Positions 46,674-54,793 of a stretch of 64,000 bases of DNA are shown here, piece by piece. The DNA is from Desulfamplus sp964425195 (GTDB lineage: Bacteria > Desulfobacterota > Desulfobacteria > Desulfobacterales > Desulfobacteraceae): positions 42,398-106,397 of the forward strand of contig CAYRLG010000013.1 of the NCBI GenBank assembly GCA_964425195.1. The letters are read 5' to 3'. Under the pieces are notes generated by a model. It worked only from the letters and a program-made list of their open reading frames with translations, ran no database searches and had not been told where the DNA came from. Each line of letters begins with the position of its first letter. The first letter of the stretch is position 1. Position numbers and translations under genes: made by a program.

Positions 46674-46711
46674 AACATAAATAAGCACCCTGAACATAAA
46701 TAAGCACCCTG
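46674..46711. repeat. 19-bp tandem repeat, two copies
   Basis: AACATAAATAAGCACCCTG occurs twice in a row (46674-46692 and 46693-46711), just beside the HicA remnant. It is probably a replication-slippage or insertion scar. Confidence 0.8.
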
Positions 46712-46714
46712 CTT

Positions 46715-46852
46715 TTATTTTGATGATAAAAATTCTTCTGGATCAATGTCAGCTTGATTTAATATTGCTCTTAATGTTCCTTCTGGCATATCTCCAGAGT
46801 GATTGGGAATAGTTGTATATTCATCAGTTATAAAAGATTTAGGTATCTCCAT
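46715..46852 (-). pseudogene. HicA toxin remnant (C-terminal half)
   Basis: A 45-codon frame with MEIPKSFITDEYTTIPNHSG and MPEGTLRAILNQADIDPEEF, the C-terminal half of HicA, whose family end reads like TTIPxHSGexpxGTLRxILKQAGI. The N-terminal half with the catalytic GSH histidine is missing, and no HicB gene is adjacent. Although GGAG lies upstream, the toxin should be inactive. Confidence 0.6.
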
Positions 46853-46880
46853 ATATTTGATTCTCCTACACAATTTATTT

Positions 46881-46937
46881 TTATAGTTCTAATTCTTTTT
46901 CTGTATCTAACTCACCATTAAACGCTTTTTTCAGTTC
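46881..46937 (-). pseudogene. Fragment of the hsdS 3' end
   Basis: Read on the minus strand this encodes ELKKAFNGELDTEKELEL and a stop, nearly the last residues of HsdS at 48565 (KAFNGELDTEKDLGL). It overlaps the 3' end of the HEPN gene in another frame. It includes a 32-base perfect match to the hsdS 3' end. Confidence 0.75.
46894..46925. repeat. 32-bp direct repeat of the hsdS 3' end, copy 1
   Basis: Identical over 32 bases to 48578-48609, which lies in the C-terminal codons of the intact hsdS. The two copies bound the HEPN-MNT, VapBC-like and RelBE genes. Confidence 0.85.
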
Positions 46938-47320
46938 AAATATTTTTTGACTGTTTGATAAATATGTTTAGCAAAATCATAAAATTGTTTAACATCTTCA
47001 AGGCTTGGTTTTCCTTCAGGTAAAAAACCAAAAGCTCCGGGATAGCGTGATTCAATATATAACATATTAAGTTTATTAACAATAAGAGCATCTACTTCAA
47101 TATTTATATACTTATTTGCTTCATAAAATAATTTATCTAAATCATGAATTTTAGGGACTTTGTTAGAATATTCTTCAAGAACAGCTTTAAGGCTTTTTTC
47201 AACACATTGCTGTGCATGAAAACTTGCAGCACCTGTTGCAAGTTTGCTTTTGAGAAGTGCTTCAACAGCCGTCAAATCTTCCTCACAGGCTTGAATCCAT
47301 GAAATTACAGACTTTTTCAT
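46931..47320 (-). CDS. HEPN-domain protein (toxin partner of MNT)
   Basis: A 129-residue all-helical HEPN protein, with WIQACEEDLTAVEALL, FHAQQCVEKSLKAVLEE and PKIHDLDKL. HEPN proteins paired with minimal nucleotidyltransferases form toxin-antitoxin systems in which HEPN is an RNase silenced by AMPylation. The RX4-6H motif of active HEPN RNases is not obvious here. It overlaps the MNT gene by 4 bases. Confidence 0.88.
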   Translation of the reverse strand: MKKSVISWIQACEEDLTAVEALLKSKLATGAASFHAQQCVEKSLKAVLEEYSNKVPKIHDLDKLFYEANKYINIEVDALIVNKLNMLYIESRYPGAFGFLPEGKPSLEDVKQFYDFAKHIYQTVKKYLN

Positions 47321-47643
47321 ATAATCATTTCACCCCTTTCCAGAATTTCTCTGGTAAAAGAGTTATCTGCATTTATAAAACTTTTCCATTCAGATTTAGT
47401 ATAAACGATAATGTCCATTGGGACTTTATCTTTTAAAGGCTTAAAGAATTTCTTCACCAATGAATAATTTTGAATTCTCTCATCAAAATTTTTAGGCATA
47501 TCATCTTTTTCTAATACCACGATTAAATCAATATCGCTGTCATCAGTGAAATTCCCATATACAGAAGAGCCAAATAGAATAGCTTTATATGGCTTCAATT
47601 GAGCTAAAATCTCTTTAAGTTCTGTAATATATTCTGAAAGCAT
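47317..47643 (-). CDS. MNT-type nucleotidyltransferase (antitoxin)
   Basis: A 108-residue minimal nucleotidyltransferase with the motif FGSSVYGNFTDDSDIDLIV, whose two Asp bind metal, and a further Asp in PMDIIVY. With HEPN next to it (4-base overlap) it forms a MNT-HEPN toxin-antitoxin pair, in which it AMPylates HEPN. Its ATG overlaps the stop of the truncated vapC frame (TAATG), and its GGAG site lies inside that frame. Confidence 0.9.
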   Translation of the reverse strand: MLSEYITELKEILAQLKPYKAILFGSSVYGNFTDDSDIDLIVVLEKDDMPKNFDERIQNYSLVKKFFKPLKDKVPMDIIVYTKSEWKSFINADNSFTREILERGEMII

Positions 47644-47819
47644 TATTTATCTCCAAAAGCATTGCCGACAGGCTGAAGCCATCGGCTCTCCCAACATGAA
47701 ATAGCATTTACACCTATAGTAGTTGTTTCATTAGCCTTTAGGGCTTCTAACTGAACCTTGTTAAGGCGTTCAATGTCATGAGTCCACCATATCCAGATAT
47801 GAGTATCAATTACTATCAT
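47643..47819 (-). pseudogene. VapC-type PIN toxin, truncated
   Basis: A 58-codon frame starting MIVIDTHIWIWW, the PIN-domain N-terminus with its first Asp, and reaching GVNAISCWE. It then runs into unrelated SRWLQPVGNAFGDK and stops, where full VapC has about 70 more residues with the other acidic residues. The foreign tail contains a GC-rich palindrome (47664-47686), so the gene seems cut by a small insertion or deletion. ATG overlaps the antitoxin stop (ATGA). Confidence 0.7.
47664..47686. repeat. GC-rich palindrome in truncated vapC
   Basis: GCCGA...TCGGC with inner GGCT/AGCC can form a hairpin. It stands out from the AT-rich surroundings and sits exactly where the vapC similarity ends. 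Confidence 0.6.
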
Positions 47820-48049
47820 TTTAATACTTCCCAATCATCTTCTGCTACGCTGTCAAACGGGTCAACATATTTGAACGGCTTACCTTGTAATGGCTTTATG
47901 CTGGGCAATTTGGGTGAGTAAGATACAGTTTTTCTTTTAGATTGTTTTTCTTTTAAATCTTGAGCTATCTTTTTTAAGTCAAAATTAAATTGAGCAGCAT
48001 GTTTAATGCGGGCTTCCCTTACCTCATCAACAATAGGGTCTTTAAACAT
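47816..48049 (-). CDS. VapB-like antitoxin upstream of truncated vapC
   Basis: A 77-residue, charged protein starting MFKDPIVDEVREARIKHAAQ. Such small proteins commonly precede PIN toxin genes, and the stop codon overlaps the vapC ATG. No DNA-binding fold is recognised with certainty. With the toxin broken it may be a relic or still serve another toxin. Confidence 0.65.
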   Translation of the reverse strand: MFKDPIVDEVREARIKHAAQFNFDLKKIAQDLKEKQSKRKTVSYSPKLPSIKPLQGKPFKYVDPFDSVAEDDWEVLK

Positions 48050-48077
48050 AATTATTGCACCTTAATAATCTTAACTT

Positions 48078-48335
48078 TTAGTTATACACATCTTTTCTAT
48101 GCCCTACTTTTACTACCAGCACAGTTAAAATATCATCTTGAATGGAAGAAATTACTCGATAATCTCCTACTCTATGTCTCCAATAGCCTTTGTAATCTTT
48201 TCTTAATGCTTTCCCAAATTTAGTAGGATTTTCAGCTATTGATTTCATGTAGTCTAATATATTTTTAGCAACTGGTTTATCCAGCTTTGCAAGCTCTTTT
48301 ACTGCAGATGGAGTATATTCAATGTTATAAGCCAA
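48078..48335 (-). CDS. RelE/ParE-type toxin
   Basis: An 85-residue toxin from a TTG start at 48335, in which TTG lies inside the antitoxin's last codons and follows GGAG by 7 bases. It has YTPSAVKELAKLDKPVAKNIL, the RelE segment KGYWRHRVGDYRVISSI and the end VLVVKVGHRKDVY, all as in RelE. An ATG start at 48377 would add 14 unconserved residues. It is the downstream partner of a RelB-type antitoxin. Confidence 0.88.
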   Translation of the reverse strand: MAYNIEYTPSAVKELAKLDKPVAKNILDYMKSIAENPTKFGKALRKDYKGYWRHRVGDYRVISSIQDDILTVLVVKVGHRKDVYN

Positions 48336-48543
48336 GTGCTTTCTCCACCTCTTCGGTTGATAATGCTTTGTCTCCACTCAATATAAATTCATTATGAGCT
48401 TTTTCAGCAAGATACAAATCTTCAAGGTCTTCTAAATAAAGTTTTAATGCTTCCACAGTATAGAATGCCTTTGTTTTGTTGGTTTGAGCAGCTAAAAAAT
48501 CAAGCCTTGTATCTATATCTTCTGGCAATGTTATATTTAACAT
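48325..48543 (-). CDS. RelB/DinJ-type antitoxin
   Basis: A 72-residue ribbon-helix-helix protein starting MLNITLPEDIDTRLDFLAAQ, with an acidic, helical second half. It is translationally linked to the RelE-type toxin: its stop codon overlaps the toxin's TTG start region by 11 bases. It lies 21 bases after hsdS. Confidence 0.88.
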   Translation of the reverse strand: MLNITLPEDIDTRLDFLAAQTNKTKAFYTVEALKLYLEDLEDLYLAEKAHNEFILSGDKALSTEEVEKALGL

Positions 48544-48564
48544 AATAAACCTCCATAAATTATT

Positions 48565-49803
48565 TTATAATCCCAAATCTTTTTCTGTATCTAACTCACC
48601 ATTAAACGCCTTTTGCAATATAGATTTCTTTAACTCTTCTAAATTATTGATTTTCTGCTGATATATGGACTCAAGTTTTTTGGTTTCTGCTGAAAGGGCA
48701 TCGAGTTTAGCGACTATGGTTTGTTGTTCTTTTAATGGTGGAAGAGGTAAGATTGTTCTCTTAACTAAATCACCACTTATGTTTTTTACAATTGCACCAG
48801 CTGCCAATAAATTGAACTGATTCATTGTAAACGGAGATGCGAGTAAATACCAAAAGAACTCACTATCAATATGCGGAGGTAATCTTAATACAAACCAACC
48901 GTCATGGATATAACCATCAGTTTTCATTATGTATGGTTTTCCAAAAGACATTGAATTTGATAAAATAAAATCTCCTTCTTTTACATAACGAGATTTTGAA
49001 GCCCCTTCTTTTGTAATTTTTTCTTTTGTAGTATAAATGTATCTATCAACATCTTTGGTGTCTCCAATTTTAATCCAATTAACTCCATCAACACTATCAG
49101 TAAAATATTTATTAATTGGTCTTGGAGAACTACCACGTTCAACAAGACAAACCTCCCCCAACCTCTTCTCTTCCCAACCCTCACCTCTAGTCTCAAACAC
49201 TCCTTGTAAATAGCTCTCAAATAGCTCTCTTGCGTTTTTAAGATTCTGTTCAGCATTGGCTTTTAATTTTGCTATTGCTGCAAATGCTTTGTCTAAGATG
49301 GCTACTATGCGTTGTTGTTCTTGGAGTGGTGGAGCGTAAATTGGTAAATCTCTAACAACTGATATTTGAACTCTTGGACGTGTTGCACCTTTTTGTTGAG
49401 AATTAATAAAGTCATTAGTATTTGGCGAATTAAGATGATAGCAGAGGTAAGCAGTATTAACCTTTTGTGCCCTAATTCTGACTAAATCAGCAACAATTAA
49501 ACCATCATCAATATTTTCTTCTACAATAGCTGATGCACCTAAAGGGTCGCCCAGTTTAGTCATTACAATATCGCCATTTTGATATGAATGTCTTTTTAAT
49601 TCTTCATATTTGGATTTTTGAACGAAATCCATGTTTTTTATTTCAAGTTTAAATGGTTTTATATTTTGTATCTTTAAAACAGGTATCCCTTTATCAGTAT
49701 AATCAGACCTTTTCATATTTGAACCAAAAGGACCATCTACAATATCTGCCTTAAAATTATCACACAAATCTTTAAGAGCCTTAATATTTCTATTTAAACT
49801 CAT
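48565..49803 (-). CDS. hsdS: Type I restriction specificity subunit
   Basis: A 412-residue specificity subunit with two target recognition domains separated by long helices: PLQEQQRIVAILDKAFAAIA around residue 165 and PLKEQQTIVAKLDALSAET near the end. It recognises the bipartite DNA site for HsdM methylation and HsdR cleavage. It overlaps hsdM by 4 bases. Its last codons are duplicated at 46881-46937. Confidence 0.93.
   Translation of the reverse strand: MSLNRNIKALKDLCDNFKADIVDGPFGSNMKRSDYTDKGIPVLKIQNIKPFKLEIKNMDFVQKSKYEELKRHSYQNGDIVMTKLGDPLGASAIVEENIDDGLIVADLVRIRAQKVNTAYLCYHLNSPNTNDFINSQQKGATRPRVQISVVRDLPIYAPPLQEQQRIVAILDKAFAAIAKLKANAEQNLKNARELFESYLQGVFETRGEGWEEKRLGEVCLVERGSSPRPINKYFTDSVDGVNWIKIGDTKDVDRYIYTTKEKITKEGASKSRYVKEGDFILSNSMSFGKPYIMKTDGYIHDGWFVLRLPPHIDSEFFWYLLASPFTMNQFNLLAAGAIVKNISGDLVKRTILPLPPLKEQQTIVAKLDALSAETKKLESIYQQKINNLEELKKSILQKAFNGELDTEKDLGL
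48578..48609. repeat. 32-bp direct repeat of the hsdS 3' end, copy 2
   Basis: Part of the intact hsdS (C-terminal codons); matches 46894-46925 perfectly. Confidence 0.85.
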
Positions 49804-51269
49804 ATCAACTCCAAAATAGATTCCAAAATATCAGCACTCTTTTTGTCTAAGGCTTTCATCTCCTCAATAATCTCTTGGGGTTGACGTAATGCAGCTTCCT
49901 CTTTTTTGTTGGGATTTTTAACACTTAAATCAAATGTGTTAGGGTCAATATCTTTAATATCAACACTCCAAGAGTTTTCACTATCTGCAAATGTTTTCTG
50001 TAACTCTACAAACTCAGCTAAGTCATTTTCATTTAAAGGGTTGGTCTTGCCAAGATTACGGTCTAAATTAAGTTGATAGAACCACACTTTTTGAGTTGAA
50101 GAACCTTTATCAAAGAACAACACAACCGTTTTAACACCCGCACTTGTAAAAGTGCCGCTTGGTAAGTCCAACACTGTATGAAGGTTGCAAGATTCTAAAA
50201 GATGCTGCCTAAGACTGATAGAAGCATTGTCGGTATTGCTTAAAAAGGTATTTTTAATAACAACTCCAGCTTTCCCGCCAGCTTTAAGAATTTTGATAAA
50301 GTGCTGTAAAAATAGATATGCTGTTTCACCTGTTTTAATTGGAAAATTCTGCTGTACCTCTTTTCTCTCTTTGCCTCCAAAAGGTGGATTGGCAAGAACT
50401 ATGTTGTATCTATCTTTTTCTTGTATGTCGCTGATATTCTCTCCAAGCGTGTTGACGTGCAAGATATTTGGAGCTTCAACTCCATGTAAAATCATGTTCA
50501 TTATGCCTATGATATAAGCTAAAGCCTTTTTCTCTTTACCGTAAAAGGTCTGTTTTTGAAGTATCTCTGATTCTTTAGTGGATAGGCTTTTACTCGTTTT
50601 AAGATAGTTAAAAGCCTCAACCAAAAAGCCTGCACTGCCGGCAGCACCATCATAGATTGTATTGCCGATTTTAGGGGCAACAACTTTTACAATAGTTTTA
50701 ATCAATGGTCTTGGAGTGTAGTATTCGCCGCCATTACGACCAGCATTACCCATGTTTTTAATCTTACTCTCGTAAAGATGGCTCATCTCGTGTTTTTCTG
50801 TGTATGTTCTAAATTTCAGCTCATCAACAAGATTTACAACTTCACGTAAGTTATAGCCGCTTTGTATTCGATTTTTTAATTCGCTGAATATCTCGCCGAT
50901 TTTATATTCAATTGTGTCAACGCTCTGTGCATTGGTTTTAAACTTTTTTAAGTATGGAAAGAGCTTGGTATTTACAAACTCTGTAAGGTCATCACCTGTT
51001 AATGCTTTGTGGTTATCAAGCTCTAAAAGTTCACTATCTGCCTTTTTTTTCTTTGGTGCTGCCCAAACTGTCCACTGAAACTCAGGTGCAATTATGCTTG
51101 TGTATGATTTCCCAGTAAGTTCGGCAGCAGTAGCTCTATCTTTTTCTAAATCGTCTAAATATTTTAAGAAGAGTACCCAAGATGTCTGTTCTACATAATC
51201 AAGTTCACTGCCGCAGCCAGCGTCTTTGTGAAGTATGTCGTCTATATTTTTAAAGGTTTGTTCAAACAT
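49800..51269 (-). CDS. hsdM: Type I restriction modification methyltransferase subunit
   Basis: A 489-residue N6-adenine methyltransferase with the N-terminal HsdM helical domain, the cofactor motif TIYDGAAGSAGFLVEA near residue 210 and the catalytic NPPFGG near residue 295. It is first in the operon hsdM-hsdS-(toxin-antitoxin genes)-hsdR. Reading frame is intact, and with HsdS it should methylate the host DNA. Confidence 0.94.
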   Translation of the reverse strand: MFEQTFKNIDDILHKDAGCGSELDYVEQTSWVLFLKYLDDLEKDRATAAELTGKSYTSIIAPEFQWTVWAAPKKKKADSELLELDNHKALTGDDLTEFVNTKLFPYLKKFKTNAQSVDTIEYKIGEIFSELKNRIQSGYNLREVVNLVDELKFRTYTEKHEMSHLYESKIKNMGNAGRNGGEYYTPRPLIKTIVKVVAPKIGNTIYDGAAGSAGFLVEAFNYLKTSKSLSTKESEILQKQTFYGKEKKALAYIIGIMNMILHGVEAPNILHVNTLGENISDIQEKDRYNIVLANPPFGGKERKEVQQNFPIKTGETAYLFLQHFIKILKAGGKAGVVIKNTFLSNTDNASISLRQHLLESCNLHTVLDLPSGTFTSAGVKTVVLFFDKGSSTQKVWFYQLNLDRNLGKTNPLNENDLAEFVELQKTFADSENSWSVDIKDIDPNTFDLSVKNPNKKEEAALRQPQEIIEEMKALDKKSADILESILELI

Positions 51270-51305
51270 GGTTTATTTTATTTTGAATTGGGTTAAAGGT
51301 TGTAA

Positions 51306-52730
51306 TTACAGATAGTTTATCTCAAATTTTTCCAAAGCCTCAAGAATTACCTTCTCAATACTCTCTCTAATCTTGCTGCTCTCTGATTTTCCCCGTTTTT
51401 TTATGCAAATACTTTGAAAAAAGCGGTTACACACTTTTTGAGTCTCTTTGTCCCAGCCAGAAGTTACCCCTTTTCTCAAGTTTTCAGATATATGACGATT
51501 TAATACTTTTGGCTCAAACTCTCTTCTTGCATGTGCCCAGTTGATAATGCTTGCATAAAAGATCAACATCCTATCGAGCAGAATATACATTAACTGTATA
51601 TTTGCCAAAGGTCCAACTTTTATCTGATCTTTTCCAAGCCTTGTTCCGTTAAACTTTAAATCAGCAATACGTCTGCCACTTAATAAGGCAGAACCAGCTC
51701 CTAAAACTCCGCCAATAGCTGAAAAGACACCAAATGTAATGCCAGCAGCAATTACATCAACCACAACTCCAGCGGCACTGCCAGCCATAGCAGCGGCAAT
51801 AGCAACCTCTTTTGGAGATAAGCCAAGAAACTGCCATGTCTTTTGGCTAAAAAGTGGTTCATGCAGAAGTGAATTTGCCGGAAGTTCACAGTTAAATATA
51901 TTGTGCCTAAAAAGTTTCCTCACCTTCTGATGTGTCAGCTTCTCCATTGCCTCAATCTTATTACGAAACTCATCTTCAACTATCCCCTTAACAGATTCAA
52001 ATGTCTGTTGTTCTCCAATATTGGCTGTGATTGTAAATGTTAAAATATGCTCTAACATCTCAACAGTCATTGCTGCGGTCAATCTGTTCCTATGCTGCCA
52101 ATCTTGTTTAAATGATTCAATAACCTTAGTAAGTGCTGGCTGCCACTCTTGATCAACGCTTTTAAGGCTTTCAAGAAGCTCAATTCTCTCTGACCACGTT
52201 GCCTTATGGGCATTAAACTGCCTTATTGAATTAAAGTGTTTTCTAAACTCATTTTGCCACTGGCTAAGATATATAGGCTCGTTACCCTTACAGTTGACAA
52301 TAGACATTCTTGGGCTTCCGGTCATTCTAAGAATCTCCATCTCAACTCTATCAGACTGTCTTACGGGTCTTGAGCCATCAACTACAAAGATAATACCAGC
52401 TCCCCTTTCAACTGGTGATAAAAGCTCACACTCATCCCTAAAATTTGGATCATTTCGGTGTGTATCAATAAATGTTTTAACCATTAACTCATCTTTGCCT
52501 GAATAATTTTTCATCCATGCAAGAGTCTCACGAGGATTTTGAAAACCCGGAGTGTCAATAAACCGGATAACCTCTTGACCATCAATTATAACAGGCAGAA
52601 CTTGACATACAACTGTTTCCCCCGGAATTGGACTTATGGCAATTGAGTCATCTTCCGCAAGAGTTGATACAACTGATGATTTCCCCTCATTTGGGTGTCC
52701 TATAATTGCAAACTCAGGAATCTTTTCCAT
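51306..52730 (-). CDS. GTPase with DUF3482-type C-terminal part
   Basis: A 474-residue protein from the ATG at 52730, behind AAGGTGG. The P-loop GHPNEGKSS lies near residue 11, and DTPGF follows. The C-terminal half has a hydrophobic, Ala/Gly-rich hairpin around GVFSAIGGVLGAGSALL that may insert into a membrane. It matches the DUF3482 family of GTPases usually paired with a DUF2868 membrane protein, whose gene is 2 bases upstream. Function unknown. An upstream start at 52760 overlaps the DUF2868 gene and is less likely. Confidence 0.8.
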   Translation of the reverse strand: MEKIPEFAIIGHPNEGKSSVVSTLAEDDSIAISPIPGETVVCQVLPVIIDGQEVIRFIDTPGFQNPRETLAWMKNYSGKDELMVKTFIDTHRNDPNFRDECELLSPVERGAGIIFVVDGSRPVRQSDRVEMEILRMTGSPRMSIVNCKGNEPIYLSQWQNEFRKHFNSIRQFNAHKATWSERIELLESLKSVDQEWQPALTKVIESFKQDWQHRNRLTAAMTVEMLEHILTFTITANIGEQQTFESVKGIVEDEFRNKIEAMEKLTHQKVRKLFRHNIFNCELPANSLLHEPLFSQKTWQFLGLSPKEVAIAAAMAGSAAGVVVDVIAAGITFGVFSAIGGVLGAGSALLSGRRIADLKFNGTRLGKDQIKVGPLANIQLMYILLDRMLIFYASIINWAHARREFEPKVLNRHISENLRKGVTSGWDKETQKVCNRFFQSICIKKRGKSESSKIRESIEKVILEALEKFEINYL

Positions 52731-52732
52731 AA

Positions 52733-54535
52733 TTAAACCACCTTTTCTATAGTAAGCCATGGGTCTGAAACCGTTGATAGTTTATTTTTCCATATATCCC
52801 AGTCAGATTGTTCAACCGATGTAAAAAAATTTACAGATTCATGTTTATGGCTATTATCATCTTTTACACTTCCATCTTTAGCAGCCATCTTTAGGTTCAC
52901 CATATCGGATTTACCGGTCAGAGCGACCACTATCGGCGTTGTTTTATCCAAAACTTTTCTGACAGATTTGATAAAATTTATAGTCTCCCGTATAGGTGGC
53001 TGCCACGCCTCCTGTAGTATCACAATAGACAAATTATCATCCCTCCAATCATCACTTTTTTTACTCTTTGAGTATAAAGAGCATAGCTTTTTATATTCAT
53101 TTGAAATTATTTCGATCTCCTTGTCAAAATCAATGCCAGTTACAAATACTTTTTGTATATTGTATCCATGATTCTGCTCCATCAAAAGTTTAAAGGTCTC
53201 TATATCAACAAGGGGTTGAATCTCATCTGGCACAAAAGCAATCGATGGTTTAAGGCTGTTCTCTATAAAAAAGGCTCTATTAGTAGTTTTCATAGATGAA
53301 TCTATTTCTCTTTCTATAACATCAGAAGTAGGTATAAACTCTGACTCTTTAATATCAGGGGGTGCGATTGAATCTTTTTGAATTTCAGGAGTTTTCGGGC
53401 GTTTAAAAACAGGTGTTGCTGTTGATTGAATATCAAACTTAAGACTCTGTTTAGCTTCAAAATTGGAAGTAACAGTAGATTCAGTTTTAGCATCAACTTT
53501 AGCCATACGGCGAATCAAGTTTGAACAGGCAGCATGATCAAAATTTTGCTGTTTAAGAGATCTATTTAGAAGAATTTTACCAGCAATAAACATGATAAAT
53601 CTTGGTAAAAATCCGTAAAACAGAACACAAAGAGATAAAAAGGGCCACCAAGAGACAAGATTATTAGTTGTAAGATGGTAAATCCCATCCTTTAAAATTA
53701 TTCTGCTGCCTACTATCTGGTCAATGTCTGGATAACCAAATCCAGCGGGCATTAACCAACCCCACGGAAGGGCTGCTAATTCAACCATCTTTGCAACAAC
53801 TTGGGGACTTATTTGGAGTGTCGATTGCCACCCAAACGCAGTATCGAAAAAAAGAACTCGAAAAAGGGTTGATAAAAGAATTCCAACATTAAAAGCCATT
53901 CCGAAAATCTGCATCACAATAAAGATGGGATAGAAAAATATAAATCCATAAACCTGCTCCCCTTGCCTTATAACTCCAATGGCTGATAAAAAAGAGTCTC
54001 GCTTTTCGGCAGAAAATTCTCTTAATACTCTTTTGCTAATAGCCATAAATATCTTTTCAACCATAAAACCAACTATAGGATAGGGGAAGAGTCCTGCTTT
54101 ATTGATAGTATTAAGTTTTGAAATAGAAAAAAAGGCTAACAAAATAGCAAGAAGAGAAATTTGCGGAAGCAGCACAAGAGTAAAAAAATAGGCTACATTA
54201 AGTGGTTCACTACCTTTATATGAAAAAAAGGTCAAACAGAACACTATTCCTAATAACCCACCTGAAACCATAAAAATAGTTTTAAGAAGAGATAAAAACT
54301 CTTCATACATATCTCCAATAAAAAGAGCCTTTTTGTTATTATCAATCAGTTGGCTCTTTTTCATCTCTTTAAGCCATAACAGAAGCATATCTTTGCGAGA
54401 TACAACCCCTTGGGGAATAACGCTGTTAAGATAAATATCTCTATCTCTTTTTTTTAAATATTTATCATCATTTAATCTGTTGTCTTGACGTAAAAAATAT
54501 TCAAGATCAATAATATTACCTACTGTCCATTTCAT
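52733..54535 (-). CDS. DUF2868 membrane protein
   Basis: A 600-residue protein with an N-terminal soluble part, several membrane segments between about residues 85 and 320 and a long soluble C-terminal half. The start and membrane layout fit DUF2868. The polar linker around residues 345-415 is Ser/Lys/Pro-rich. It pairs with the downstream GTPase (2-base gap), as in other genomes where these families are neighbours; the pair's role is not known. Confidence 0.75.
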   Translation of the reverse strand: MKWTVGNIIDLEYFLRQDNRLNDDKYLKKRDRDIYLNSVIPQGVVSRKDMLLLWLKEMKKSQLIDNNKKALFIGDMYEEFLSLLKTIFMVSGGLLGIVFCLTFFSYKGSEPLNVAYFFTLVLLPQISLLAILLAFFSISKLNTINKAGLFPYPIVGFMVEKIFMAISKRVLREFSAEKRDSFLSAIGVIRQGEQVYGFIFFYPIFIVMQIFGMAFNVGILLSTLFRVLFFDTAFGWQSTLQISPQVVAKMVELAALPWGWLMPAGFGYPDIDQIVGSRIILKDGIYHLTTNNLVSWWPFLSLCVLFYGFLPRFIMFIAGKILLNRSLKQQNFDHAACSNLIRRMAKVDAKTESTVTSNFEAKQSLKFDIQSTATPVFKRPKTPEIQKDSIAPPDIKESEFIPTSDVIEREIDSSMKTTNRAFFIENSLKPSIAFVPDEIQPLVDIETFKLLMEQNHGYNIQKVFVTGIDFDKEIEIISNEYKKLCSLYSKSKKSDDWRDDNLSIVILQEAWQPPIRETINFIKSVRKVLDKTTPIVVALTGKSDMVNLKMAAKDGSVKDDNSHKHESVNFFTSVEQSDWDIWKNKLSTVSDPWLTIEKVV

Positions 54536-54793
54536 TTTTTTAATTAACCTTTGTTCTTTTTCTATATATTTATTATTATATTCAGTAATTTAAGTTGATT
54601 GTAAAAAACTAATATAAAATATACATTGCTTTAGTGTAATATGCAAATCCAAGGGGATAACAGTTTGAAGTTTACAAAGAAAATAATCTGGGGTAAGAAT
54701 CAAATACAAAAAAAGATAACCCAAGAAGAAAGATATCAATCAATTTTATTAATATAATTTAAAACCCAAAAGTAGAAATAAAAAGAGACAGCA
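54536..54793. promoter_or_regulatory. Divergent promoter region
   Basis: 258 AT-rich bases between the minus-strand DUF2868 gene and plus-strand oleC, so divergent promoters are expected. TTGATT and TATAAA-like strings occur near 54595-54625, but spacing is poor and no certain promoter can be given. Confidence 0.35.
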
